This document shows, piece by piece, positions 10,270-23,000 of a stretch of 64,000 bases of DNA; positions within the stretch are counted from its first letter, which is position 1; each line of letters begins with the position of its first letter. The DNA is taken from positions 310,001-374,000 of the forward strand of contig OZ020244.1 of the NCBI GenBank assembly GCA_963971285.1, given 5' to 3'. The notes under the pieces were generated by a model. It was not told the origin of the DNA and ran no database searches. It was given only the letters and a program-made list of their open reading frames with translations. This stretch comes from Astropecten irregularis (Eukaryota; Echinodermata; Asteroidea; Paxillosida; Astropectinidae). The translations under genes and the position numbers were made by a program.

Positions 10270-12115
10270 TGTAACCTGGAAAAATGACACATGGGGAACT
10301 CGCACTAAAAATAACTGATTAAACCCGGGAACGATGAAGAAGAGACGCTGGATATTCCAAACACAGAGAGAAATCAAATTTATCCTTAAAACAAAAATAT
10401 TTATTCAAAATTCCTTCAATACAAAAAAAAATAATACTTTACCAGAAAGTTTAAGACCGAAATTCAATGCGTGGGACTACCGAAAACAAACCAGAATTGA
10501 ATAATGAACCAAATATTAAAGACCAACCTTTCTTAAACTATAGACCTTTGACTTTTAACTCCTGGAAATGATTAACGTACCAGCCAAAATACGACCAAAC
10601 CAAAACAAACCAAATCACAGTAATTAAGACACAATCAAACACAGTAACTAAAACACAGAAACTAAAACACAGTACTTGGGAATACAATAAAGTCACTACA
10701 ATCTGAAATAAGCACCTGTAGAGAAGAAATACAAAAACAAAGAAAATCATGAGTAAATATAGAATACATGGAAATCAAGGAACAGAGAAACCAATGAAAT
10801 ACAGTGCTTAACCATATCATGTGGTGAATCCTTCTTAAACCACACAGTCTTTACCATAAGAGTCCAGTCACTGTACAGTGTAACCCAGAACAATCAACTT
10901 GGAAGTGAATATCTAATGAGCCCATTCTCTTAGATTACAATTCATAGACTAAACCAAGTCACTTCACAGTTTATAAGCCTACACAGTAACACACAGACCT
11001 TTAACACATTAATCCATAAGTTCACAAAATAAACGATGTGGAGCAAAGAAAGACTAGTCCAAGTCTAAACTCTATCTATCCTGGAATACAGAACCAAATC
11101 CCTCATATTAATTCCGCATGACTTAACACTAGACTCGCACCAGGTCTAAAACAATAACAATCAAGATAACACTGTAGCAAACAAGTGGTCAATGCAAGTT
11201 AACACACATTACCTGCATAGCAAGATAACTACATAAACTAAGACTGAGTCAAGTCTAATAACTCTAAAGAAACAGCTGGCAACCAACTTAACCAGAAGAA
11301 ATGTCTCCATGACCCTAGGCAAAATTACTCTGGCCTACCAGTAACACAATGATGGGAAAAACCACTAAACCATCTAAAACTTAAAACAAAGCTTAAAACA
11401 TACTGGACAATGCAAGAATTCTCAGCCAAAAGAATGAATATAAAATGATAATCACTCAATCTTTAAAACAGAATACAGTCATAAAGAAAATAAAGACACT
11501 AGACTAAAAAGTCAATAATACTCTTAAAACAAAGAAATCTTCAATGAACTATCCAAATGCACATCAAGCCTAGAACATAACCTCAAAACATAATCCAAAA
11601 TCACAAAACTAAAGCAAAGTGACTGGATGCTAAAAATACGACATAACTAAACAACAAAATAATTGTAAATTCAGCCAAGAAGTTAGAACTGTAGACCAAC
11701 TTAAAACAAAGCAAAATCAAACAATCCACCTGTAACTTAACTACAGTTAAGTGTCTAAGCTCAAAATTCACTTCCTATCCCTTTCTGCTAATAATTAATC
11801 TTCTTTCTTAAATCAAATACAATGTGATTTTCTCACTTACCAAGTCCACAGTGCAGACCAACTTATGGAGCAATGTAAATATGTGTGTGTCCACTCTGCT
11901 ACCAGTCTGCTATCTGGTGAGAGCTGTCTTGGAGTTCAACCTCTGGGCTTGACCACTCAGTAGGGGGCCTATGCTAATTAGGGGAACTCTCCTTAAGCAT
12001 GAATCGGGTCCATTGGTTAAAACTTGAAACAATTAAACTGGGGAAGCCACTTCTATACTTAAACAGGGATTCACATATATGCACATGTAATACTTGTTAA
12101 ACTTTCCCTCCTACA
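10270..12115 (-). repeat. 5' LTR of element G1
   Basis: This is the partner of 2416-4261 at the same length of 1846 bp. It should carry the promoter for the minus-strand element transcript. It is followed outward by the target duplication CAAG (12116-12119). Confidence 0.95.
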
Positions 12116-12280
12116 CAAGTGAACGTCATGTGTCGCCATTCTGAACAATGTTGTTGTTCTGAAGTGCGCTGCAGAATGTCAGGAATGTGAACAATGTTTG
12201 TCGCGTGCCAAAGTGTAAATAATAGGGACATGTCCCTTTGCCACAGGTTGCCGTTGCTAAGTAGTAAACAGTGTGATAGA

Positions 12281-12410
12281 TAGTCTGGTTCCCTGCCCAA
12301 AGATTCCCTGACGACTCTTATTAAAAATCTTAGGTCAGGTTAGTCTGGTTCCCGGACCCAAAAAGCGCCAGACTATTGTCTGTCAAATATAGGGTCCGGG
12401 AACCAGACTA
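12281..12410. mobile_element. 130-bp MITE with 9-bp TSD
   Basis: The element begins TAGTCTGGTTCCC and ends GGGAACCAGACTA. TGTGATAGA is present directly on both sides (12272-12280 and 12411-12419). An inner copy of the terminus forms a perfect 19-bp inverted repeat (12341-12359 with 12392-12410), so half of it folds as a hairpin. The 9-bp duplication and the TAGTCT-GG terminus resemble the element at 304-1280. No coding capacity. Confidence 0.8.
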
Positions 12411-12419
12411 TGTGATAGA

Positions 12420-15223
12420 GGGCAGCAAATAACTTAAGTGGTTTCAGATCACTGAATTATTTATTTTTCTCGAAAGCACAAACAAAACTGTTCAATATAA
12501 AGTGTTTACCGCCCTCTGACGGCGATTGATGACCAGTTAGCTTATATTAATATATAACATCCTTGTGCCTTGTCCTTGGCTTGGGTGTAAAGGGTATAAA
12601 TTCGGTGTAATAAATGTTTTTACTGCTTTCAGTGGAATACTATGGCAGAGTCCTATAAAGGCAATTATAACACTTTTCATGGAAGAGTATTATTCATTAG
12701 CAACATCCAAACAAAGGGTCATGACTATAAAGGAAATGATGAATACCTGTAAGCACTGACACACAGACAAACACAAATTAAGGCAAAATTTAATACATTA
12801 TATTATTTCACCACATTAAACGCTTCATTTATTTCAAAATATCCATCATTTTACAAACTAGTATTTGGGATCATTCTTTTCATAACTTATCTTGGGGTAA
12901 CACTAACAATCCTTAGAGTTTGAGAGAAAACATTCATTCATGGATTTATATAATTAAAGAATAATTTAAGTGCAGCAACACAAGTAGCAGATGAAGTTGC
13001 TGTTTAGTCAGGTTGTTCAATCTATGTGTGTGATTTCAACATCAAACTATTTTCAAATCATGTTATAAATGAATATTTAGGAATGAATATAAATACCTTC
13101 CTTCAACTCAAGACTTGGTAAGGCATGGATTCTTCAAGGGTAACAAGGTTATTATCCAAACATTTTCAGCCTGCAATGGAAAGGTTAATTACTGATATCA
13201 TTCTTAGTATTTGAACAATTCAACATATAAAAGGTTACTGGTAATACAGTGGTATGACACTTGTCTGTGTTTCAAGCATTTCCTAACCTCAGTTTCTGTA
13301 TAGTGGACTTGTGGTATTTTTATTATAAAAACATTTAACATCAATTTATTCACACTGATATAAGTGTTAATCATTGATCGATCCAAAGTGTTTGTATTTT
13401 TCTTCAATTTAGATACATTTTCTTTTTCATATTATTCAAACAGAATTTTGTGACTTTTCTGAACATAATTATCATAAAACATAGTTTTCATCTAAAAACA
13501 AAATGCTATCTTTTGACTTTCAAATTGGTTTGGATTTTTTTAAATAACAATAGCATTATGGTAAGTTGGATCCATCATTGACTAACTTTAAGTAAAAAAA
13601 TTCATTAAAAGTGTTCAAAATTGATAAGCATCATATTTGAATATCTAACTATTATGAAAATATGAACATTTAAAGGGGCATTAATTTGTAAAACCTTTCA
13701 AAGGCTCAGACTATTAACTTTAAATTTGGTCTTGACAGAATTTTTCTGCACTCATTGTAACACAAACAGTAATGTACATTTCAGTTATAAACTGATCATG
13801 ATTTCCATTTTCAGCAAAGACAAATTACATACATGTAGTCTTGGACTTAAACCAACATTATTCAAATCAAAATTGAGATGTTTCAGTTTATAAAGCATAT
13901 GTTAAATAAGTTCCATTGTTAATGTTGTTTCAGTATGAAAAAATTCAGTAAGGGTCAGTGAATATATGTTTTCTAGAACACATCAATTATATACTAAATC
14001 TAGAAAAGGTATATTAAATTTGTGCCTAATTTAAATAAGCATTTTAAAAGTGCAAAAAACAATCAAATATTAAATATCATTTTAAAGTACAATATTTATT
14101 CAAATAACAACAATATTATTTGTAAATCATTGATGGATCCAAACTATAAGAGCCTTATTTTTCCCATTTCATTAATTAATTTAAAATTTGCTTCCTTGTT
14201 AAGCTATGTCCCAAAAAGATTTTAAAGAATGTTCACTTTCATTTTTATTTAAATCTTTTACTCTAAAGATGCTATCACATGAGCCATTTCAGATATTTCA
14301 ACATTGACCCTCACAACACAACCTCCTACTGTAGCTTGCATTCAAATGTTTTGCTGTCTGAAGTTTAGTTCAAGAAGGCTGTGGTCACATGGTTTGCTCA
14401 TCAAAGACACACCAAGAGAAAGCATCTTGAAAACTTGGATCCATCATTGATTGAAAAGTGCCAAATGGCTATTTAAGCTTATTTTAATAGTAAATACATT
14501 TCAGAAATTTCTTCAAAGCTGATTGCCTACAATTTGAGAATGTACATAATTAAATCATCACCTCACATCACCAACGGCATCACAATATTAAGACAAAACT
14601 CAAGTAACAGTTTCCATATACCAATGTTACACCATGTCTACCAACATGACAGATGTCATGTCTGTGCTTTTACATGTACATGTATATTGTACTCCATTTG
14701 TCTCCCAACACAGCTTCAGTAAATTCAATATTTTCAATATTTCCCAAATGTGATTGGCCTTAGTCTAGTTGTAGTATTATTATTAGTTTGTGTATGCTGA
14801 AATGTATGGATATATATTTGTTGACCCAAATATCATGTAAAAGCAAAGGCAGTACATCTCAGAGTACTTAAAGGTAGGGTACATTATTGATCAACATCAA
14901 TAATATCATTGTTTAGTTTCAGTTTGAAAGCCAAATTTCTATTTGTTTTCCTTAAACCCCTGTACAGCAGTGGGGTAGGTGCATTTGTTGTTTTTGAAAC
15001 AAAATGACTTCGATGGATTTTCCCTCATCACAAATGACTTGATCAATGATGTACCATACCATTACATAACTCTGTCACTAATACAGTTTTCTAATATTTA
15101 AATAATCATTCACTCATGAAAAATATCACAGAACTCACACAATACATGATAAATAGTTCCATCTAGATTACATCACAATGTCAATTGATATTACAATGCT
15201 ATTAAAATCAATTCTTGATATTT
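12420..15223. other. AT-rich non-coding region
   Basis: About 2.8 kb without a convincing gene. Short ORFs have no recognisable composition. The phrase GGATCCATCATTGA recurs (near 13570 and 14442, inverted near 14135). Several AATAAA-type signals exist on the minus strand and could terminate the fibrinogen-domain gene upstream, but none is decisive. Confidence 0.5.
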
Positions 15224-15469
15224 TGTGACCCACTCTGTGTGAACTAGTCAGATTTAGCCAAATTTGTAAGTTTTGATGTTTGAACACGGAGAGAATCCAT
15301 CAGTAATATTCAACAACATTTCTTAACTGACATCTCAACAACACATTATGCCACAGGCTTCCTACATATACCATTTGAAATCTACCAAGCCCTTTGTGAT
15401 CACATACATGTGCATATATCAGTCTGTCAAATGAGCTGCTTATGACTCATTCTGACAGAGTGGGTCACA
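15224..15469. mobile_element. Candidate fold-back MITE (~246 bp)
   Basis: TGTGACCCACTCTGT at 15224 is repeated in perfect inverse at 15455-15469 (ACAGAGTGGGTCACA). The interior is AT-rich and non-coding. I did not find a convincing target duplication, so classification is open. Confidence 0.5.
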
Positions 15470-15888
15470 GATTCAAACAACTTTGATAACTTTGTTAAAT
15501 GTGTCTATCTAAATTGCACTGTCACCAATATTGCAATGCTAAAACATTACTTGATAAACAGTATTTCAATACAGCTCTTAATACAGGCCAGTAGACAGGA
15601 TTTGCAATAAGGTGCAACATTTGCCAGGTATCAGTGAAACATCCAAATAATTTTCAATTCCCTTTTATACAATATTATCTTGGTCTTCTCAAAAATCATT
15701 GTCATGAAAAAAGAAATAATGTGTTTTTTGTGAGATCCTTTGATAAGTTTTTTTTTCAGCTGCCCTGATTAGCTGTGTATAAACTAATGGGATACCTTGT
15801 GGAACAGTCTGAGATACAAACATTGTTTGAGGATTAAAATGGGGATCAATTTCTGTGTTTTGTACAGAAACTTTGCAAGTTATTTTGT
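15470..15888. other. Probable 3' UTR/flank of the fibrinogen-domain gene
   Basis: Non-coding sequence directly downstream (minus-strand sense) of the stop codon at 15889. No clear AATAAA was identified within it. The plus strand reads TTGTTTACAG at the stop codon, which resembles an acceptor only on the wrong strand. Confidence 0.4.
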
Positions 15889-16869
15889 TTACAGGACTTC
15901 CCTGATTTTCATGCTGCATTCCTTCAGGGAATACTGTCCCTTCCAGCCAACCCATTGCACACCTTGCCAACTGCCTTCATTGGCATGATTGTAGTATTTG
16001 CCATTGAGGTGAGATTTAAAGCATCCATAGAACCACCATGCACCTTCCCATTGCTGTGCACAGTTTGCTGACCATGCATCAAAATCTTTATCTTTTGTAG
16101 AGAATTTGTGTGTATTGTGATTAACCATCGAATTTCTTGCCGTACTCATAGCATTATATGAGCCAATATTTATTGTGTATTTCTCACCTACAATCTTAAA
16201 ATCATCATACTCAGCCCAGGCAGTCATACCCTCCCAGTCTCCCATGTCTACATGCAATCGCCATTGAAAATTTATTGTGAGATGTTTAAGCTTGTCATTT
16301 CCCAACCAAAACTCACCAGACAAGTTGCCAAATCCAGATTGGTAGTCAGCCCAGTCACGGTAAAAGTCAACAGAGCCATCTTGACGCCTCTGAAATACTA
16401 TCCAGCCTCCACCAGCAGTTGTCATGTCACAGTATACCTGTATGCCATCACTCATTCCAAGAGGATAGATGGTATAGATGCCATTGTCTTGGTGACCAGC
16501 TTGAAGCATTATCTGACAGCTTTGGTTCTTTACAGTGTCTGGTATTGACAGAAATGAAGTTTCATAGTTATTGTCAAAGTAGGTACTTCCTTGCAGCTCA
16601 ACAAAGATAGAAGTATTCATATTCCTACTAATGTTATTCATCTGGCAGTAGTGGTTACTCTCATGATAGTTAAATGATGCACATTGTGAATCCATAGAGC
16701 AATGTATCCCACAGATCGAGGCAGATGATGTAGTAATTCCTTTATATATATGATGCAGTAAAGCACGATTGTTGGCCTTGTAATACTTGGAGGTGGACCG
16801 AGTCAGACACTCCCCTTCACAGTTTCCTGCCATAACAGTCATCAACAAGATGACAATAGTGATGCCCAT
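15889..16869 (-). CDS. Secreted apple/PAN-like plus fibrinogen C-terminal domain protein
   Basis: A 326-residue intact single-exon gene. Residues 1-19 form a hydrophobic signal peptide (MGITIVILLMTVMAG...). Residues ~21-100 hold a cysteine pattern (C21, C53, C57, C63, C75) and a CASFNYHESNHYCQ segment typical of an apple/PAN-like module. Residues ~114-326 are a fibrinogen-related domain with SCQ, QVYCDM, GGGWIVFQRR, GSVDFYRDWADY, GEFWLGND and GAWWFYGCFKSHLNGKYY, ending MKIREVL where many relatives end MKIRP. The calcium loop reads DKDFD (260-264) instead of the usual DxDND, and C270/C283 are the conserved pair. Members of this family are extracellular lectin-like recognition or agglutination proteins; the ligand here is unknown. 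Lack of introns may mean a retrogene or a lineage-specific single-exon FREP. No frameshift is seen. Confidence 0.92.
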   Translation of the reverse strand: MGITIVILLMTVMAGNCEGECLTRSTSKYYKANNRALLHHIYKGITTSSASICGIHCSMDSQCASFNYHESNHYCQMNNISRNMNTSIFVELQGSTYFDNNYETSFLSIPDTVKNQSCQIMLQAGHQDNGIYTIYPLGMSDGIQVYCDMTTAGGGWIVFQRRQDGSVDFYRDWADYQSGFGNLSGEFWLGNDKLKHLTINFQWRLHVDMGDWEGMTAWAEYDDFKIVGEKYTINIGSYNAMSTARNSMVNHNTHKFSTKDKDFDAWSANCAQQWEGAWWFYGCFKSHLNGKYYNHANEGSWQGVQWVGWKGQYSLKECSMKIREVL

Positions 16870-16989
16870 CTTGAAGCTAATCTGTTGGCAGATACTCTAT
16901 GTAAATGTAAGAGTTTGATCTTTTCCAATTGCAATCCAGTTGTTTCTTGCTAGAGCAAACTTTGTACCTCTAGTACAGTGTTCCGCAGA

Positions 16990-17040
16990 TTGCTGGTTCG
17001 AATCCCGCTCCAGTTAATTGTACTTTGTTCACTTTTCAAT
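16990..17040 (+). repeat. SINE fragment with tRNA B box
   Basis: GGTTCGAATCCC (16995-17006) is a good RNA polymerase III B box. It is followed by CGCTCCAGTTAATTGTAC and TTTGTTCACTTTTCA, matching the tail of the SINE on the opposite strand at 62862-62962. The 5' half is too diverged to define. Confidence 0.6.
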
Positions 17041-20000
17041 AATGAAGGTTAGATATAGAGTAATGTATGTAATCTACTTCATACATACTGTATACTGTAC
17101 TTTCAGCATTAGATGACCCAAGTGTAATTTCTATAAAAGATAAAATACTTCACAAGATTATTTGAAATACAGGAGTATCGCTAAAAGCTGACTGACTTGT
17201 GTACAGCTAGGGAACCTTTAGGAATACAATGATGCAGACAGAGTGCTGGTAGCTAAATGGCAAGTATCTAGAACTGAGCACTCCATAAAATGCATCCTAT
17301 AGTGTGTTTCTGTAATAAGCTTCTTTGTTATTGTTTAATAAAGTTGGACTGCGCACTCCAAACAAGTGATCAAAGCATAGTTTTTGAGACAACTGGTTTG
17401 TTATTTTTTCATCAAGTGGGCCACAGCACTCCAAACATGTGCTAGAACAGTATTTATGTGTTTTTGTTTTTAAATAAAACAGGCAAACTCTAATGAATCA
17501 AAGCGAGCTATTTGCTCTTTGAAGTTGTCACCAGCTAATTTTGTTCTCATTATCAACATTCAATGGTCTTGATCATTGCCTTTGTTTTTTTCAATGTAAG
17601 GGAGACAACCATCTTCAATTACAGTATACTGTATGTACAGTAGTTTCCTTGAACACAATCCAAATACATACATGTATACATGTATTATCCATATAGCCCC
17701 TTACATACAGTAATTTCATTTGAGAAGTTAAGTTTTAGGGACCAGTTGTTAATTTTGTAAAATGTTCAATGAAATGTTTAAAATTAATAAAACAAACCCT
17801 GTAATCATACTGTATATGAACTAACACTGTGTGCATGTAGGCTGACAAATGTTCCTAGACATAGTCAAGTTGTACAATCATGACATTTACATGAATTGAC
17901 AAGATATTCATAGTATAATAATGAGACACTGTCATTTGTCTGCTGGTCTGTGTCCTTCATTTACAGTTTATCACTAGTATAAATGGTTTGATATGGATGG
18001 TATGCAGTAAATAACATCCATGTTTCATATCATGGACATTGTTAATTTTACCTGAAACATTTTCAATTCAGTTATATCAGGGGATCAACAACAAGGAGGG
18101 AACTGTTTAAGAGAACAAAATGGCTGACAATGTGACCATACTAAGCAATACACACACTGATGACTACAGCCCTGGTAAGAAATACACACTGGGAACTTTC
18201 TAGAAGGAAAGCAAGAAAGCAAGCATGATCCACTATCACACAGGGATATAAACTACCATCAACCAAACCACTAAACCATCATATTAATCTTAAGCTGAGA
18301 TACTAGGTACTTGTGTCTATCCCTCTTGAATATATTGGATTGATCCATCCTTGGTTATTATTGTACTCCCTGTTTATCTGCATCTTGCATGTAAGTAAAT
18401 GCAGTAGCATTTTAATTAAGTGTCCAACCATCAAGGGCACTGGTAATAAAGGCTTGCAGCCAAAAAGGCTTGTTACAATGACCCAACAAAAGTATCCTAG
18501 CAACAGAAACTGCATCCAAACACACAGTTAATTAAAACTGATAAAACTACGTAAACAACAAGCACGAACATGTATGTGTACGTGTCTGTGCAGGCAGTTT
18601 GAGTTTGCGTACAAATGATGGCTGACTTTCACTAGCATGTGATTTTTTTCTCACGTGCTCTCACTAGCACTGAGTATACAGTGCTCATCCACGTTGGTGA
18701 AGGGCAAGCCTAATTTGCATATTGACTTTCACTAGGATGTGAACCAGCGGTCACACCATGCAGGTATAGGAATGGGGTAACTGTGAACCAATGACCATAG
18801 AATCAAGTCTGAACTATAGTTGGGCCATAGTTGAGGCAAACATGTAACAAACACTGTACAGTATGTTCAATAGCACAAGATGCCATTATCATGTCACAAA
18901 AGAGTGAGAAAAACTCATGTTTAGACGTGAAAGGACAGATTATTATTCAAGACAGTCATGACCAATACTTCATGGAAATGACATGACAGAATAACATGAA
19001 AACATATGGCTTCATACCATAGTTACAAATGCTATAAATACTTATACCACTATATAACTTTACCACTGATGATGCTTTGTGTAATAGACACTGTGCAAGT
19101 ATTACAGTGTATGTACCAACATGGTATACATGTACCTATGAATTAGAGGCTATTTCCCATTCAGTCACAATGTCTATGGGAATTGATGAAGGAGGCAACA
19201 AGGCCAATATACCAAGGGACAGTTTCATGTAACTGCTCAGCACAAACATTATTGGCTAAGCAAATGCAGCTTACCAGTGGAATGTCATGTTGAGTCCACT
19301 GTTCAAAGCAGCTCAGTGAAACTGGTCTCTTGTGAGTTATGATTTGTATCATGTCTGGTACACTGACTTCACTGACTGCATAAGCCTAGACTGTATTTGA
19401 ATTCCCCAGACTAAGGACACTGTTGCTATGTATCAAGATATTGAGCAAGCTGTTACATTGTTACACAAGCTGGGTTTATTCATCTCAACATGCCATGGTT
19501 GACTCAGTTCACTGCCAATTATTACATGGTTAACAATCCTGCTTTGCTGCCTAATGTATATCAAGCAAAGACTACTGATCTTCTGCAGTGATCTATGGGA
19601 GAGATTGCTCTACACATGGCTCTGTTGACTTTTATCATGACTGGGCTGTCTATCAATCTGCATTTGGCAAACACTGTTATTATTGAGAAAAAAAGTCTTA
19701 CTCACTTTTGCAGTGAGTCGGGCAGTGCTGTGCCTGTGCACTAATAGCTTGTTGTTGCTTGCAGATATTAAACCAATGTCACTGGACCAGCATTTACATC
19801 AAGTTCCTATAAAAAAAGAGAATTACACTTTCCTGTTACTAATCTCACATTTACTGTTTGATTTCAATTTGAGGTCAGCAAGCTAAGTGTTTGGAAACTT
19901 GGCAGGATTTTGAGTTTTGTAGTTTAATAATGCTTGATCAAATAATTATTCAGAATAGTCACAAATATGCTGCTATACTGAGGGGAGTCAGTGACATGCA

Positions 20001-20046
20001 AAACAACACTCAATATGCATGCAATAGAAACAATGGAAAGCATAAT
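17041..20046. other. Non-coding region
   Basis: About 3 kb with no supported gene. Visible structure is limited to a direct repeat of TGACTTTCACTAG-ATGTGA (near 18623 and 18722) and scattered TACATGTA-type runs. Small ORFs (for example near 18313-18531 on both strands) are not convincing. Confidence 0.5.
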
Positions 20047-23000
20047 TATGGCTTCTGACTGGCCATCATAGGGTTGGATAGCTCAGATGATAGAGCACTG
20101 GTATGACAGTTAATGGGTTAAATGGCTTCTGACTGACCATCATATGGCTGGATAGCTCAGATGGTAGAGCACTGGTGTGGCAGTTAATGGGTTATATGGC
20201 TTCTGACTGGCACCCTGAGCAAAGACATTAGGGGCCCATCATAGGGCTGGATAGCTCAGATGGTAGAGCACTGGTGTGGCAGTTAATGGGTTATATGGCT
20301 TCTGACTGACACACTGAGCAAAGACTTTAGGGGCCCATCATAGGGCTTGATAGCTCAGATGGTAGAGCACTGGTGTGGCAGTTAATGGGTTATATGGCTT
20401 CTGACTGGCACCCTGAGCAAAGATAGTTGACTATAGGGAGGCCCTATCATAGGGCTGGATAACAGTTAATGGGTTATATGGCTTCTGACTGGCACCCTGA
20501 GCAAAGACTTTAGGGGGGCCCATCATAGGGCTGGATAGCTCAGATTGTACAGCACTGGTGTGACAGTTAATGGGTTATATGGCTTCTGACTGGCACACTG
20601 AGCAAAGACTTTAGGGGGGCCCATCATAGGGCTGGATAGCTCAGATTGTACAGCACTGATGTGACAGTTAATGGGTTATATGGCTTCTGACTGACCATCA
20701 TAGGGCTGGATAGCTCACATTGTAGAGCACTGGTGTGACAGTTAATAGGTTATATGGCTTCTGACTGGCACCCTGAGCAAAGACTTTAGGGCCCATCATA
20801 GGGCTGGATAGCTCAGATTGTAGAGCACTGGTGTGACAGTTGTTGGGTTATATGGCTTCTGACTGGCACCCTGCGCAAAGATTAGGGGCCATCATAGGGC
20901 TGTATAGGCTCTCTCAGATGGTACAGCACTGGTATGGCAGTTGTTGGGTTATATGGCTTCTGACTGGCACCCTGATCAAAGACTTTAGGGGCCCATCATA
21001 GGGCTGGATAGCTCAGATTGTAGAGCACTGGTGTGGCAGTTAATGGGTTATATGGCTTCTGACTGGCACCCTGAGCAAAGACTTTAGGGGCCCATCATAG
21101 GGCTGGATAGCTCAGATTATACAGCACTGGTGTGACAGTTAATGGGTTATATGGCTTCTGACTGGCACCCTGATCAAAGACTTTAGGGGCCCATCATAGG
21201 GCTGGATAGCTCAGATGGTAGAGCACTGGTGTGACAGTTAATGGGTTATATGGCTTCTGACTGGCACCCTGAGCAAAGACTTTAGGGGCCCATCATAGGG
21301 CTGGATAGCTCAGATTGTACAGCACTGGTGGGACAGTTAATGGGTTATATGGCTTCTGACTGGCACCCTGATCAAAGACTTTAGGGGCCCATCATAGGGC
21401 TGGATAGCTCAGATGGTAGAGCACTGGTGTGGCAGTTAATGGGTTATATGGCTTCTGACTGGCACCCTGATCAAAGACTTAAGGGGCCCATCATAGGGCT
21501 GGATAGCTCAGATGGTAGAGCACTGGTGTGACAGTTAATGGGTTATATGGCTTCTGACTGGCACCCTGAGCAAAGACTTTAGGGGCCCATCATAGGGCTG
21601 GATAGCTCAGATTGTACAGCACTGGTGTGACAGTTAATGGGTTATATGGCTTCTGACTGGCACCCTGATCAAAGACTTTAGGGGCCCATCATAGGGCTGG
21701 ATAGCTCAGATGGTAGAGCACTGGTGTGGCAGTTAATGGGTTTTATGGCTTCTGACTGGCACCCTGATCAAAGACTTTAGGGGCCCATCATAGGGCTGGA
21801 TAGCTCAGATTGTACAGCACTGGTGTGACAGTTAATGGGTTATATGGCTTCTGACTGACCATCATAGGGCTGGATAGCTCACATTGTAGAGCACTGGTGT
21901 GACAGTTAATGGGTTATATGGCTTCTGACTGGCACCCTGAGCAAAGACTTTAGGGCCCATCATAGGGCTGGATAGCTCAGATTGTAGAGCACTGGTGTGA
22001 CAGTTGTTGGGTTATATGGCTTCTGACTGGCACCCTGCGCAAAGATTAGGGGCCATCATAGGGCTGTATAGGCTCTCTCAGAGGGTACAGCACTGGTATG
22101 GCAGTTGTTGGGTTATATGGCTTCTGACTGGCACCCTGATCAAAGACTTTAGGGGCCCATCATAGGGCTGGATAGCTCAGATTGTAGAGCACTGGTGTGG
22201 CAGTTAATGGGTTATATGGCTTCTGACTGGCACCCTGAGCAAAGACTTTAGGGGCCCATCATAGGGCTGGATAGCTCAGATTATACAGCACTGGTGTGAC
22301 AGTTAATGGGTTATATGGCTTCTGACTGGCACCCTGATCAAAGACTTTAGGGGCCCATCATAGGGCTGGATAGCTCAGATGGTAGAGCACTGGTGTGACA
22401 GTTAATGGGTTATATGGCTTCTGACTGGCACCCTGAGCAAAGACTTTAGGGGCCCATCATAGGGCTGGATAGCTCAGATTGTACAGCACTGGTGTGACAG
22501 TTAATGGGTTTTATGGCTTCTGACTGGCACCCTGATCAAAGACTTTAGGGGCCCATCATAGGGCTGGATAGCTCAGATGGTAGAGCACTGGTGTGGCAGT
22601 TAATGGGTTATATGGCTTCTGACTGGCACCCTGATCAAAGACTTAAGGGGCCCATCATAGGGCTGGATAGCTCAGATGGTAGAGCACTGGTGTGACAGTT
22701 AATGGGTTATATGGCTTCTGACTGGCACCCTGAGCAAAGACTTTAGGGGCCCATCATAGGGCTGGATAGCTCAGATTGTACAGCACTGGTGTGACAGTTA
22801 ATGGGTTATATGGCTTCTGACTGGCACCCTGATCAAAGACTTTAGGGGCCCATCATAGGGCTGGATAGCTCAGATGGTAGAGCACTGGTGTGGCAGTTAA
22901 TGGGTTATATGGCTTCTGACTGGCACCCTGATCAAAGACTTTAGGGGCCCATCATAGGGCTGGATAGCTCAGATTGTAGAGCCCTGGTGTGGCAATTAAT

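Larger units (their letters stand above)
2416..12115 (-). mobile_element. Complete Ty3/gypsy-type LTR retrotransposon (element G1)
   Basis: Two 1846-bp direct repeats (2416-4261 and 10270-12115) bound an internal region with gag and pol on the minus strand in the order gag-protease-RT-RNase H-integrase, the Ty3/gypsy (Metaviridae) order. The repeats begin TG and end CA. The 4-bp CAAG lies on both outer sides (2412-2415 and 12116-12119), a target duplication. The two LTRs differ at only a few positions that I noticed (near 2544/10406, 2615/10471 and 2938/10792), and both ORFs are open, so insertion looks recent. There is no envelope gene. The LTRs are unusually long for this family. Confidence 0.97.
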
